Counted from the first letter of the stretch, positions 1 to 13,423 are shown. The stretch: DNA of 64,000 bases from Apteryx mantelli (GCF_036417845.1 NC_089981.1:4419501-4483500); one strand, 5' to 3'. The notes: generated by a model from the letters alone, not told the origin. Translations and numbers: made by a program.

Positions 1-1419
1 GCTCAGGTTAAGAAAGATGGGGCCCATCATGACAGTTGAGAGTTGTCCGCCCTAGGTTGTTTTCTTTAAAAGCTAGATGTCTATTTCACACCTAATCGCA
101 TCCTAAAATCAGTTCTGAGGTAGATCAGATGCATCTGCCTCCAGAGACATTCATTTTTTTCTGCAGAAGAGCCTAGAGTGACTAAGTCAGGGTTAAACTC
201 GCTGACTTCCATTGGCATTAAATAGGTGACTTCCTCCCTCAGTTTCCCAGTTCGTAAATGAAGGACTTTTTTGACTGACTTGGTAATTCACTGACCTCTG
301 TTAAAACATGCAAATTCTTGCAAAGAGGCTTTATTCACTGGATTTCCAGTGATGAAATTTCTGGTGAGATAGGACTTGGAGGGTCATCAAGAGGTCACCC
401 AGGACATCTTCTGTCCCTATAAAAACTTCATCGTAACCACTCCTGAGAGAAATGAGCCCAAGCTGTCCTTAAAAGACTCCTGTGATAGGAATTCTTTACC
501 ATCCCTGGAGGATGGTGACTCTTCCTACAGCTTGAGGTTTCTTTTTTTTTTTTTCCTTTAATGAGGATTTCTCTTTTACATGTTTTTTGGAATACACAGA
601 AGTTAAAAAAGGAGAGAAAATATCTAGATTACAAATGGACTGTTTTAGCATTCACAATGCTAGGAAGCCAGAGCAGTGGACCTAATGGCCCTTTACACAT
701 GGGAAATCCATACAACTATCAGCTTGGAGTAAGGAAGAACTCCGAGAAGCGTTAGCTGGATAGTTCCATGCATATGCTTGTCCAGTTGAATACTCAGCTA
801 CTCCTTTGAGTGTTATTTCTTATGGAGAAACCCTGAAATGCCTTTGTGATATCATTATAAAAGCATTGACTGACAACTGTTTCTTTAAAATATATTTACT
901 TAAACTTTTCAGTCAAGACAGAACTCATTCTCCTCCTTTGCCCCTTTCTTTCACGCCTTCCCTTCACTAAGCCTCCACCCCTCCCTCCTGCAGCCCCAAG
1001 AGCCCTTCAGGTGGAAGATTTCCTGGGAGAGGGTTAAAGATTGGTACTTAAACGGTTTTCTTCTCAGCCCTTTTTGCAGCTGCTGGGGTATGAAAGCATC
1101 ATTCAGCACACCCAGGTCACATCATCCACACAGCCTATTAAACCACTTCTCACACAGGCAGGAAACATCAAGATACACTTGTGACACACGAAAGCAAGTA
1201 ATAAATTAGATGGGGTTGGATTATACACTGACAGCCACCTCCTAAGCAAGTTTTGGAAGCTTTCCAGAAGCCATTCTATGTTCTTTAAAGGCGCTGTGCT
1301 CTAACACATTCATACCAGGGGAGACAGAAGTTGAGGAGATAAAGTTGTACAGCCCTTACACAAAATATTAGATCTCTAAACACAGGCGAGGTAAGTTTTG
1401 CAGCTTCTCTGCCTTCTCG

Positions 1420-1453
1420 CTTTGCTTTGCTTTGCTTTGTTTTGCTTTGCTTT
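1420..1453. repeat. (CTTTG)n microsatellite
   Basis: Imperfect pentanucleotide run of CTTTG with one TTTTG unit. The same array is at 60205-60240 in the second copy of the duplication, with no change in unit number that I can see. Confidence 0.9.
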
Positions 1454-4130
1454 CCTCTTCCTTTTCCTTTCTTCTTGAACAAATGTGAAAATACAGAAAG
1501 GAACTTCCACTGAAGTTATATCTAGTTATCTTTCGCTAGAATCATACACAGAGCTAGTTCCACAGCGGCAGATTCGATTGCTTCGATATTATTCTTTTGT
1601 TTCCCATAACCACCTGAGATTTTAGGGAAGAATGCATGCAGTAAGGAGATGGTGCAATTTCTCACCCTTTCTGAGATGTTAAGAGTACACATGAGATTCA
1701 TTTTATTTTGCAGCTGATTGCATTATGTCATATAGCTCAGGTCTACCCCTGCAAAGGCACTTGAAGAGATAAGCCATAACTGGTGGCAATCCTCTACTGA
1801 ATTAGTCATTCTAGTAATCCTCTTGGAGTCAACAGTAAGAAACGGGTACCGGCAGCACATGATTCATCACATCTCCAAGTAGACTGGTCAGGTGTAATAT
1901 GCCTAGCTTAGGTACAGGTGCCTACATGACTTAAGGCGATGAGATGAGATCAGACAGATGGGTAGTTTGTTAAATGCAGTTTGGTGGTGATGGAAAGGAC
2001 CTTATCAAGCAAGATACATAGCCGAGCTGTCTGAATTGTGAATCGGTCCTTTTGTAGATGCACACCTTGTTTCTAGCTCAGGAATTTGCCACCTGCTGGT
2101 ATTCAGGCATATAGTTTCCCCTGACCATTTCTCTCTTGGTCACTCCTTTCTGACTGCCTAAATATGGCCCTGCGATTGCTGTGGTATGCTTCCAGTCATG
2201 CTCTGGCTTGGATGGAGCCCAGCTATTTCTTTTCGACTGGGTACTGCACAGCCATAAAGGTGTGCTCATTTCATCCCTGTCACTTATTTTGTTGAGAAGT
2301 CTACGTCGTTGCTCATTAGAAGGAAGAGGGGTAGAAAGGATCACGACCTGGTAAGATGAGGGAGAAACTGACCTCCCATTGTTCTTACTGATCCTTTTCC
2401 TTGTAGAAATATCTGAAGGGGAACCATCCATGTAAATTTTACCCTTCTGCTTGAAAAACTTTCATCTAGTGTAAGTACAACTGTAAGCATAGGAAAAGTC
2501 CCTACCTTTGCCCACTTCCTCTCTCGGCTTCACTTTGTGGGTTTGAAAGTAATCTTGGCTTTTCTCAGTTTCAGTGTTTCCTGTGGATGCTTGATCCCTT
2601 TGTGCCTGCACGAGAATTTCTGATTATGCTGCAGATGGAAGTAGTTGGTAGATAACTTGGCTTAACTGAATCATTCCGCCGATTTGCTCACAGATCACCA
2701 AGACAAATGAGAAGACCTGGTTGTGATGTAATTCTGCAGGACTTAAAATGGTGCATTTTAACACCAGCTGACGGGGAATGTTTTGATGCTAGAAGGAAGC
2801 CCACACAGTGGATATTTTTATTAAAAGAGTGCCTGCTTTTGGCTGACCTTAAACTCTCTGTGAAGAGTTTCATCTGGTGGTTCCCAGACTTCTTTGACCA
2901 AAGGAACTCTGGTGGTCTGGGTGCATAAAGGGAAGCTAGAGACGTTACACTCTTTCTAAAGATGTAGGCTACTCATTTATTAGTGACATGTAATGCTTGA
3001 TGGGTTGTAGCTGGAATACAGGGTGAACCAAAGAAGTCCCATGTTTATGCTGGAATGTGACCTTGTCTCGAATGAGAAACTGTATGGATGTAGAAATGCC
3101 TAGGGACAAGGAGCTCAGCCATAACCTAAAACAGGTGGATGGCATTACAGAAAGCTCTGAGCTACTTTCAGGCACCAAAAGGGATTATTCTGTAAAGGTC
3201 ATTCTAACCTGGTGGTGCTAATTTGCTTAAGCTCCTCATAGTGAGTGGAGGAAAAAAGGGTTCTGCAAAGGACCCTAATTCAGCCATTCTGAATCAGCCT
3301 ATGAATCAGACCTATACTGGCTGTTGAAGGAGTTTAGTTAGATTAGCTTCATTAAGCTAAGCTAACCCTTGAAAGGATCACGCAGAGTGTATCAAAAATC
3401 ATACTAGGTAAAATCAGTACAATGCTGGGACAGAAGATCTCACAAGAGTCTTTCATTCTTCCTTCCTCTGATAGAAACAATGCTGAGATTTAGAACAATG
3501 TGAAGTACTCCATTAAGTCATATGTGCAATTTTTTTCCCCTCCATGATAGATAACCTTCCCAGAACTCATTTTTCAGCCTGTGACATTTCATATTTACAT
3601 TTCAAAATGTATAAACACAAGAGAGTTCTTTTCTCTGCATGTGGTTACATTTCCCTTCTAAACAAGAATTCAAAGATCATGTGTACTTATAAAGCAAATC
3701 ATCATTCTGAGCAATATTTCCAGGTATTCTTAAAGACATCCATTTTACAAAGATTGCTGTGAGGGACTTTGTCTCCCCTGAGGGCAAACATGCTGCATTA
3801 TCTGCCTTGTAGTGCCCAAGGTGAACACTCTGGCCTTGTCCTTAGTGCATGGAAGGCTACCAGCCATGGAGCCAGTCCTTCAAGATCCTGGAACACCAGG
3901 ATTAAGGAACATATCACAGAGTGCACCTATCTCCGTGCCACCAAAGCCATGGCAGAAGCTTTGTACTGTGGAGAATTAAATAGCTGTGAAAAAAAAATAC
4001 ATGACAGAAACTAAACACTTCATAAGCTTAATACTAATGCTATATCTTTCTTGGTTTGCATCCACTTCTGATATAGAATTCATTACTAATAATGAAAAAA
4101 TGCCGATGAATCATGTGTCTGTCTTTATTT

Positions 4131-4136
4131 TCCCAG
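4131..4136 (+). other. Putative 5'-UTR splice acceptor of OR gene A
   Basis: A pyrimidine-rich stretch ending in TTTTCCCAG precedes the OR start codon by about 44 bases. OR genes typically have an intronless coding exon preceded by a spliced 5' untranslated exon, which fits this position. The same acceptor is conserved at 62925-62930 in the second copy. Confidence 0.5.
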
Positions 4137-4179
4137 GTGTATAAGCTGTATATTGCATATTGCCACCCGACTGATCAAC

Positions 4180-5115
4180 ATGGAGAACGTAAGCAGTGTG
4201 AAGGAATTCATTCTTCTGGGCCTTTCAAAGAACCAAGGGGTGCAGAAAATATATTTTGTGGTGTTTTTGTTCTTCTATATTGTTACTGTGGCAGGAAATC
4301 TGCTCATCGTTGTCACTGTAGTTAGCAGTCAGAGTCTGAACTCCCCCATGTATTTCTTTCTCTGCCACATGTCCATTGCAGATATTTGCTTCTCTTCTGC
4401 CACAGCTCCCAAAATGATTGCTGACTTCCTTGTTGAGAAGAAAACCATTTCCTTTGGGGGTTGCATGGCACAGCTATTTGGGTTACATATCTCCGGCGGC
4501 GCTGAGGTCTTCATCCTCACAGTGATGGCCTATGATCGCTACTTTGCCATATGCAGACCCCTGCACTACACCACCCTCATGACCAGGCGTGTGTGTGGCT
4601 GGATGGTGATGGGTTCATGGGTGGGGGCCTTTGTGCACTCCCTGGTGCAGACCCTCATAACCATTAGCCTCCCTTTTTGCGGCCCCAACGAAATTGACCA
4701 CTACCTCTGTGATGTCCGTCCCCTACTGCAACTGGCCTGTACCGACACCTATGTTGTGGACATCATTGTCGTTGCCAATGGTGGAATGATTTGTTTGGTC
4801 TCTTTCATCATCCTGGTCACGTCCTACATTGTCATTTTGTTTTCCTTGAAAAGGCGAACGTCCGAAGGGCGGAAGAAAGCCCTCTCCACCTGTGGGTCCC
4901 ACATTACTGTGGTGATTCTCTTCTTTGGGCCATGCACATTCACCTACATACGCCCATCCAGCAGCCTCTCGGAGGACAAGAGGTTAGCTGTGTTTTACAC
5001 TGTCATCACACCCATGCTGAACCCACTCATCTACACGCTGAGAAATGAGGAGATGAAAAGTGCCATGAGAAAATTGTGGAATAGAAAAGTTTGGCGTGAA
5101 AAGGGTGAGGTGTAG
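4180..5115 (+). CDS. Olfactory receptor, class II, family 4-like (copy A)
   Basis: Intact 311-residue seven-transmembrane odorant receptor, expected in the ciliary membrane of olfactory neurons and coupling to Golf. The chosen start (4180) gives the canonical short N-terminus with an N-glycosylation site at N3 (NVS); an in-frame ATG at 4153 would add nine residues and is less typical. Visible motifs are GN in TM1 (39-40), PMYFFL (56-61), the conserved C95 before TM3, [10 protein letters not shown] at the TM3/loop 2 border (116-125), extracellular-loop cysteines C167, C177 and C187, KALSTCGSH before TM6 (233-241) and PMLNPLIY in TM7 (278-285). Overall wording is closest to the OR4 (OR4S-type) group. 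Length is normal and there is no stop or frameshift. Its duplicate is at 62974-63909. The ligand cannot be inferred. Confidence 0.95.
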   Translation: MENVSSVKEFILLGLSKNQGVQKIYFVVFLFFYIVTVAGNLLIVVTVVSSQSLNSPMYFFLCHMSIADICFSSATAPKMIADFLVEKKTISFGGCMAQLFGLHISGGAEVFILTVMAYDRYFAICRPLHYTTLMTRRVCGWMVMGSWVGAFVHSLVQTLITISLPFCGPNEIDHYLCDVRPLLQLACTDTYVVDIIVVANGGMICLVSFIILVTSYIVILFSLKRRTSEGRKKALSTCGSHITVVILFFGPCTFTYIRPSSSLSEDKRLAVFYTVITPMLNPLIYTLRNEEMKSAMRKLWNRKVWREKGEV

Positions 5116-5206
5116 AACTGTGGTAACATTTTCTCAGGAGCTGAGAAAATCAAGTCTCTCTCACTATAATTCCATTTTGGAAAATTTACTGAAAGCTCCC
5201 TTTTGA

Positions 5207-8200
5207 AGAAAAGCTTGGTTTTAGCTGTTGCAGTAATTAGGAAGACGCTGAAAGTTCATGTTTTGATTGGAATGGCATTGTAAACTCTGTGACTAGCAGG
5301 GATTCCCTTTATGTTCTCTTTTTGAATAGCACAGGCGCAGGACTGGGGCTTCCAAGCACTGCTGAGACACCAGCAAATAAAGAAATGAATGCTATCAAAA
5401 ATATTAAAATGTGTTCCAGGCAGAGCATCCCATTAGTCCGAGCTCTCCCAGGTGTAAACTTTCCGTCAGACAAACTCCTTCTACTCTGTAATCTACTCAG
5501 CTAGGAAACGATGGCCCAAGGTGTCTGCAAGGCTGTTGGTCCCCTGCTGCTGGAAGCAATTGTACCAAAGGCTTCCTTCCCCTTTACTTTGGAGTAAATG
5601 CCTTCTTAGGAGTACTGCATTGTCATATGCTGAATCCATGGGTTAGCAATTAAACTGCTGATATTAGATGCTGGCTGGGTCATTTGCTGATGCAGATGAT
5701 ATGAGGAGAAGCTTCTCCCCTTCCCATTCCAGTGCAGCAACTCTCTGCCTTTCTGCAGTAGTTCACCTATCACTAATGCCCTCCTTCCTAGCCATCCCCT
5801 CTGCCCTTCATCTCTGCCTCAGATTTTGCATTTTACTGTTTATTACTAAAACAGAATCAAAGATCCAAGTGAAAGATAAATTGCTCACCGTAGGAAATTG
5901 TCGCCACCAAAGAAAGCATTGGGGGGCACAATTTTATGAGTCAATGAAAAAAAAGAGTTGTTTGGGAATAATTCCTGTACGCAGGATAACTCCTAGCCCA
6001 ACAGGGCACATCTACAGGCCCAGGCAAAGGAAGAAACATGTATTCCAAGGGAATAGCTGGAGCAGCTACTCCTGCAGGAGGGAAGAGATGTGAAGATGGA
6101 AGATTAAATCATCTCAGAGCCAGTCACAGCTGCCACAGGGAGGTTAGTTGTAGCAGTTAAGGTTCTCCACAAGGCCAAAGCAGCCACGAGGAGCCACGGG
6201 ACCCTGACTCCTACCTTGCCAGGAGGAAAAGAGCAAATGAGCTGCGTGAGGGAGAAAGACATCTGTGTAATGCACTCTGAAAGTAACTAAAGCACTTTCT
6301 TTTTTCTTCCTTCACTTCACGTTCCCTATAAACACTTGCTTGCACTTGTGTTGCACCTTAACATGGCTTAAGTGTGGTTCAAGATAAGAAGGTGTTCCCT
6401 GCACAGGAGAGCGGCAGATCTACAGACCAAACGGTGGGACAATGTCAGAAATGCTCTGGTTCCCCGAATGTCCTCTGCTCTATGCAGGGGGTGGCAGAGT
6501 GGGTTCCCATTTCACAGGCATGCACCAGTACACTGCGGACATCTCAGTGTCTTCTCCTCACCGTGGTGGGTTATGTGGATGGCAGCCAGCAGGACGGAAC
6601 TGGGATAAATCCTGATTCTCAAGGCTTAGAGGGATAGTATCCCTCAGGCCTGGGCCAGCATGTCCCTCACCCAGCATTCACACTCTGTGGACACAGCTAA
6701 AGGTGGGACCAGCCCCACCTGTTTGTAGCAGTCTAAATTCTTCATGCAATGAAGGACAGTTGTCTAGCTCAGCACCCTTGTCAACAGAGAGGGACAGGCG
6801 CCTTCAGAGGCTGGTCTGTCTCACCCGGGGTGGGGCAGGTAGAAAGACAGATGGGGCCCACTGACCCCCTTCATACTGAAACTGCTAAGGGGTTAGGGCA
6901 CACGGCCAGTTCAAGCTAAGGCTTATAATCTAAAAACTGTTTTTTTTTTTTTAATGTTTTGGGGAAGAACGCCATGATTTTTCTGATTTCTCTTCCGCTT
7001 GCCGGATGCTAGCAGGCAACAGCAGGACCATAGTTTATGGAAGGCGTCAACAACAACAACAACATTTGATTCCTCTATACATTGGCCCAGACTCTTATAA
7101 TGACTTAATATGAGGACTAACCAGCTGCTTCTATATTTTGCATTGCCTGAGTAAAAATACCTGGCAAGTAGTGAGGCCTGACCACAAACATTTTTAAAGT
7201 CTTGAAATAATTTCCTCGTTTACTTCTTGTTTCAAACGTGTACAGACCAGATGTCTAAGTGCCAACAGTCATATAGCACATTTCTGATATTTATTTATGC
7301 TGCAAACATGCAATGGTAAGAGCAAGTTAATAAGAAAGAAGAAAGCATATGTGAAATATTGGCTTAGAAGGGAAAAATATCTGAGATGTGTAAGAGACAT
7401 CTTTACTCAAAAAATGTTTGATTGCAAGGGCAATGTGAACACAAACTCTTGCAAATGGTCAGCCATGACATTGATTTTAAATAGAAATGTTTCCAAAAGA
7501 CGCACATAGCTAATACTAAATGAAGTCCATTTATCTGGACAGCATTGGAAAGCAAGCAAGAAAGCAAGCAAACCCCCCCACAATGTGACATGGTCTAGGT
7601 GATCACGCTCCAGAGTCACCCTGTAGAGATTACTCTAATAGCTGTCCAAAACATATATTTTAGCTCCCTGTCCACTGATTCTTTCTGACAAAGAAAACTT
7701 CACATGCCTCTGCGATCTCATTGCTTCTGGTAAGCTTGTGCTTCTGCTGTGCAATTTACTTGAAATATTTCTGCCACAACTTCCCCATCTGGAGAGAGAA
7801 AGAGAGTTGTTCTTGCAGATGCTCTTGGAAGTTGTTTTTGCAGAATGAGAAATGGAGCTAGACATTCAGGCTGTCCGTTTCATCCTCTGTAGTTTTCAGC
7901 CCTGGCAGAGATGTGGACTGCTCTCGAAGCAGCTTGGAGCTGAGAGGTTTTGATGAAACTGCCTGAAGTGGTCCGAGAGGTCATCAGAGGAGAATAGCAG
8001 GCAAACTGTTGGAGACTAGCAAATACAAACTGTGTAAGTTTTCTGATCTTGCTTCTTTGTTTTGTTCAAGCATGACTATGAAATCCTGCCTTTGAAAAGA
8101 GGCATTACTGTTGAGTGACTTTTGTGAGGTGCATTTTATGAAGTAGAAAGTACTCAATTTTTTTTTACCCTTTGTTTTAATTGGTGTCTTCTTTGCTTAT

Positions 8201-9660
8201 TTTTCAGTTATATGCCATTTCCAGAAATATCTGTCAAAAGGAAGATTCTGGTGTTACAGAGTCAAGGAGTCAATAGGTAGCTGCAGCACTTCCTATGTAC
8301 TCAGTCTTAACTTGTCCCCTCTAGCTGTACACATCGTGGCAACAATGCTCTTAACACACACGCTTTGGGCCTCCCCACACTGCTTTCCTTCTGCCCATGG
8401 AGTGGCATGGAGATAGGGCTGGAGACACGAAAGAATATTTCCTCTGCTGCTGAAGTTGGAGGGTGGAAGAGGCAGAGATCTCATGAGAAAGAACTGATTG
8501 ACCTGTGATTGTGGAACAGGATTAAGAGCCCAAAGGACTTGCCAGTATTGTAGACGCTGTTGTGCAGTTCTTGCCATCTCTTTTCAGTGTAGAAACTGAA
8601 CACTAGTGTTACTTGCGTACTGCACTAGAGTGCAGCAAAGGTGAATACAAGGGTGTTGGTGAGTAAAGGAGATTCAGCAGTGGTGTATTTATTACCCCAG
8701 GGGCATCACAGGTGTGTTTATGGGGGTTTCCATGCCTAGTCCAGAACTTGGCTGAGGTGTACAAAAACCTTACTGACACATCGTTAATGCAGATTATCTC
8801 CAGTATTCACCCATGTACTGTAGGAAAGGTGGTCTGAGGAAATACAAGCCTGCTCTTTTGGAGACTGAGGTCACAACCCAGAAACTCATGAGCAATAACT
8901 GGAACCAATCCACACAAGATGTAGCCCAGTACAGCACATATAGGACAATGACTCTCCTGCTTCAGGTTTCCTGGCACGCCTTGAACGTGGTCTGATTTCA
9001 CTTAGGGCGCCTTAAAGACAGTTTGTGCCTAAAGGCACATCTCTGCTAAACAGACATGAGGTAGGTGTCCACTTTACCTCCTCCAGAAGGATCTACACTG
9101 ATAGTTGAAGTGACGTTAATTAGCCAGCTGCCTTGTGTCATGATGTGAATACTGACGGTTGCACAAAAATGCATGGACATTCTACCAGAGTCAGAGAGCA
9201 ATAGCAAGGAAAGTTCTGTTGAATTCCCTCAGAGGGTTGAAAAAGAAGGTACGTTCACTGCTTGAGCAGAATTCCTTAGGGCATGACTAGCGTGTTGAGA
9301 CTCAAATGGTAACATGCACTATCCTTCTCAGTCAGTTTTTCGTTTCCAAATCAACACTTCAAAAGTGGATGTTTAGGCAACCTAGTGACTAGTCTTCCTT
9401 TTTAAAAGGGGCAAAGATCAGAAATATGAATCTGGAGGATATTTCCACCAACTACCTCAAACAAATAAATGGAACTCGCTAATACACACTTCAGTAATGC
9501 ATTCTGAGTTAGATATCAACTGTCACTCCTTGAGAGAAGCATTGACTTTGAAAGGAAACTTTCCCCAAAAGACATAAAAGGGAATACATTGATATTGAAC
9601 ATACCAGTGATCGACATGGATGTGTACTGATAGCACTGTGTTTCTAATGCCATCACAGGT
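5207..9660. other. No gene recognised (4.5 kb, AT-rich)
   Basis: Open frames here are short, begin at random ATGs and show no family resemblance. The stretch holds a short CAA repeat (7048-7063), poly-T (about 6939-6952) and otherwise unique-looking intergenic sequence. An AATAAA at 5376-5381, inside the tail of the duplicated unit's flank, could serve as the polyadenylation signal of OR gene A. Confidence 0.5.
7048..7063. repeat. (CAA)n microsatellite
   Basis: Five uninterrupted CAA units plus a partial one. Confidence 0.85.
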
Positions 9661-9700
9661 GGCTTTATTCTGTGCTTCAGGTCCTGTCTACGTGACATAT

Positions 9701-10168
9701 ATGAAGAACAACAACAATGTGACGGAGTTTGTCCTCCAGGGACTCACACAAGATGATACATTAGCAAAAGTATGCTTCACATTCTTCTTAGTCTTCTATG
9801 CCACTGTTATTCTTGGAAACCTGCTTAGCATCATCACTATACAGAACAGTCAACAGCTGGACTCTCCCACCCCATGCTTCTTCCTGAGCTGCTTGTCCTT
9901 TGTAGATATCAGTTACTCTACTGTCACAGTTCCCAAACTCATTTATGACCTTCTTGCTGAAAAGAAGACCATCTCTTTTGTGGGCTGCATAGCACAGCTC
10001 TTTGGGGTCCATCTCAACCATGGGGAGGCAAAGAGAAGTGTTCAGGAGGGACTTTCCAGGAATGTTGTTCTATTTTTAGCATGGCTGTTCAGAATAGAAC
10101 TGAAACTAAATTCAAAGTTATATGTAGCTCTCATCTTTCTTTGGAAACTGTCAGTCAAAAGGATGTGA
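9701..10168 (+). pseudogene. Olfactory receptor pseudogene, family 4-like, 3' truncated
   Basis: The frame from 9701 encodes an OR N-terminus with an N-glycosylation site (NVT), TM1 containing GN, a TM2 region and the AQLFGVH block before TM3, very like the OR4-type genes at 4180 and 62974. Homology stops at about 10017; the frame then runs through unrelated sequence to a stop at 10168, so TM3's MAYDRY motif and TM4-7 are missing. The usual PMYFFL is altered to PTPCFFL by a one-codon insertion. A good acceptor (TGTGCTTCAG) ends at 9680, just upstream, as in the intact genes. A truncated transcript is possible, but a functional receptor is not. Confidence 0.85.
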
Positions 10169-13100
10169 GCATATTGTCACCAGTCAAACCCGAGTCTTTG
10201 GGGTGGTATTGTGGCTTTTACCTTTAGACACCTTAGAGCTGTGTAAGTCTCAGGTCTAGGCTTCTCCTGGCATTAAGAGGAATAACTAGGCATTTTGAGA
10301 GGTTATGCTTTCCCACTAGCTCCTACGAGCTTCGGAGAGTGGTGTCTGCTCACGTTTCTACACAAAAAAAGTGATGGTGGTGCTAAGCTTCCAAGAGAAA
10401 GCAAATCCTTCAGGATGGCACAGCACAAGCAGGTTTCATCTCACATATATTGGTGTGCTGACATGAGGTGCCTCAACTTGAGAGAGCTGCTGAAGACAGC
10501 AAGAGACCTTTGAGGGGACTGAGATTCATTGCATGGTAAAATAGGAGCATGAGAGGAGCAGGATGCTGCACTAGGTGTCTGCCTTACAGTGAAGGGTGAC
10601 ATACACCGTACTAGACTTTCCAAGGCTCCCAGGAACACTGATGGACACAGAGGTTGTTCCCCGATGCCAGGCATTCACTCCGATTTTCAGCAGTCTGTGC
10701 CAACCTGGTGTCTCTGGGAACGCTTCATTTAAAGGAGCTCTGCTAACACCTTTCCAAGGCCTTGGCCTTATGTCACAGCTGAGCTTTATAATCTATCAGA
10801 GCAGCAATCCAAGCATGGTTAAATACCATAGTCAATGCTGGCGCCACAATCCAGTTTAATCGTCGGGACATTTTTCACCGCTTTATTTAGAGACTGGATG
10901 AAGGTTCATACTTTGGCCAGTCGTCTGGTGCTTTACACTATAAAGATCTAAGGAATAGGCATCTCCGTGGAAATACGGGGATCCAATATCTCTCCATACT
11001 CCACACAATATAACCTAATTCCTAGCTGAACACTGAAAATTTCCCTAAAATTCTTAACAGTACTGTTCTTGATTCATTGAGTTTTCCTCAACTGTTTGCA
11101 GCAGGGAAACCCCCAAATGCCCCTAGGACCTCCTGACTCTGGGCAATGCTGTTCTACTGCAAATAGACTTACTTTAGCATTGCTGTCATGACAAGTGATT
11201 CAAGGCAGGGATTTCCCCAAATGTCCTCCTGGAACTGAGATTTGGGGAAGGGAAGAAGAGGAACAGGATTCTGGATGGTGGATCAGAAGGCTTTCTTAGA
11301 AAAGCAAACTGTAGATTTGAAGAGACTTCAGCTCTTTAACATTTTAAATTCCCTAATTTTGTCTGGGTTTCTCCAGGTGGAGACTAAGGGATAGGTGAAT
11401 GCAGGACTTAGATGAATGCGGGGCTTCTGAAAATCTGTTCTTTTTGATGATATTTGTCAGAAAGCATATTTAGGTTTGAGATTGTGATTCCTGATTGAAC
11501 CATGCTGCCGGTTCTGCTGATGCTTAGCTCGAGATGGCTTTGACTATCTTAAACATCAGCGCAGAGAGAGGTGTGCAGACATGACTCATTGCTGTGCAGG
11601 GAAGCTCTTTGATGACAACCTACCTGTCTTTTTCTGGAAGAGGAGTAGTGTACATTGCTCTTCCCAGAGACCTGTAAACATACACAGTAAAGTAAAATGA
11701 TGCCTATGGTTTCTTCTCAAGCTATTTCCTTCCTGTGAGCTGGGAGTCCACTGAAAGAGACAATTTTGGACACCTCAGAAATCTGGTTTAAAAATCTCAC
11801 ATCTCTGTTCAAGATAAGGACAGCGCAACATTGATACGTGTAAAAACTGTGAACTTCACATATCTGATGATACTTAATAATGACAAACAAGAGATAAACC
11901 TTGAGCTTCAGGCTCTGCAGCAACAGAAAGATGACAACTAGCAGCACCAAAAGGCTACATTTTCACATTCTTTTTCCTGTGTTTTGGGACCGTCAGGCCA
12001 GTGGGATAACAGTGCATATAGTCCAAGTGCTTTTACTACCCTGTACATATTCTAATTTTAGCGTTACTGAGATAAACAGCTTCTGAGATAGTGACGGCCT
12101 TTAATCATCACTACTTGATCAAAATTCAGACTATAACATACTGAAGATCAGTTTTCTCCCCAGCCGTGTGTCTTTGGGCAAAAATAATGTTTCGCAGTCA
12201 TATCAGCTCTCTGTAAAATATGCTGGCAGCCGTTTGAAAGAAAGAGACTTGTAAAATCCTTCTTTAGGGTGCCATAGATGATCACAGGGACACAATCTTT
12301 GCTATAGTTATGCACAGCTTTAAGGAGAGGAAGTCAGGGGAAATAACAGCCCTAACAGGCTTGCAGTGAAATGCAAAGGGAATCCGCAAGACCTCTTTCC
12401 ATCCCCCTTTGACTGTGAACCTTATGCAGAGGCAGGAACCTCTCACCTGTCTGAGATTAATTCTGTCACTTTCAGCTCAATAAAGATTTCAACTCCTTCT
12501 GCCAACTGAGGGACAGCATTTGTAAACTCAGCCAGAAGGGATGAAACATCTATTAGCGCTAGAACACCTATCCTTAGAGCTAGCTTAGTTGAATTGATAA
12601 AAGGATTCCAAAGCCTTTCCCAACTTTCTCGTCTCCCAGAAATGATTGGTCATTTATTCTCAAAATCACATTGATGGCAGACATGTAGTTGGCAAGTCAT
12701 CATCTTATTCCGTCATTCTTTTAAGTGAAAGAACACTGCAGCTTGATTAACTTTCAAATTATGTCCAATGTCCTTAAAATAACTACCGGTTCACTCAGTT
12801 GCCTCAAGGGATTGCTGATATGTGGAGATGAAAAGCAAGAATAAGTTCTTGTTACTTCACAATGGTAGCAAAATTAGAAGTCAATCTTTTCTGCATTTCT
12901 GTAGTTTTTTCATGTTTCCAGGCAGAAGGGGAAAAAGGAGGTAGTAATGAGTGACAGAAGAGGGAGATTTAAGAGTAGAGGGACAGTTACTTTCGCTAGT
13001 GTTTGGGGGGCAAAAACACGGGTGTCTGTTCTCCAAGATTTCCTTTCCAGAACTTCAGGTTCTGTGTGTTGCACTGGAAGAGGCTACTCCTTTCAAATAC

Positions 13101-13423
13101 TGAAGACATAGCAGAAGTGGCCATAAATTCAAATCACATTTCTTTTCTCCTCTTGAATATCTCTGAAAGCTTTTTCTCATCTTGATGGACTGGTGGTTTT
13201 CCTACATGAGCAAACGTTCCTAATAGAACAGAGAACTGCAATTCTGTGCCACGCACTCCTCAGGCAGGAGTCCTCTTTGTGCTTGGAACTTGCAAGTTAA
13301 GAGTCAGGATTCCTCCAGCTTTCAGCAGCAGAGGAACACAGTCTTTCAAGATAGAAGTTGCAGATACAACCAGTTAAAAGTCCACCTAAAATCACTTCTA
13401 ACAATTAAGTACCTTTCTGAATC
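10169..13423. other. No gene recognised
   Basis: AT-rich intergenic sequence. Open frames are all below 90 codons and have no recognisable motifs. The TM4-7 part of the truncated OR at 9701 was not found in this stretch. Confidence 0.5.

Larger units (their letters stand above)
1..5206. repeat. Segmental duplication, copy A
   Basis: The first 5.2 kb is repeated in the same orientation at 58790-64000 with an offset of 58789 at the left end and 58794 at the OR gene, so only small indels separate the copies. Similarity by eye is about 97% over non-coding and coding parts. Landmarks shared in order are a CTTTG microsatellite (1420), several degraded open frames with no protein resemblance, the 5'-UTR splice acceptor and the OR gene. 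Position 1 already lies inside the unit, so the left boundary of this copy is not visible. Apart from the OR gene I see no gene in 1-4130. Confidence 0.95.

Noticed and set aside
376-755. Short plus-strand frames repeated in both duplication copies
   Set aside because: They recur only because the DNA is duplicated; no homology, and length and frame differ between copies (59320-59541 versus 561-755).
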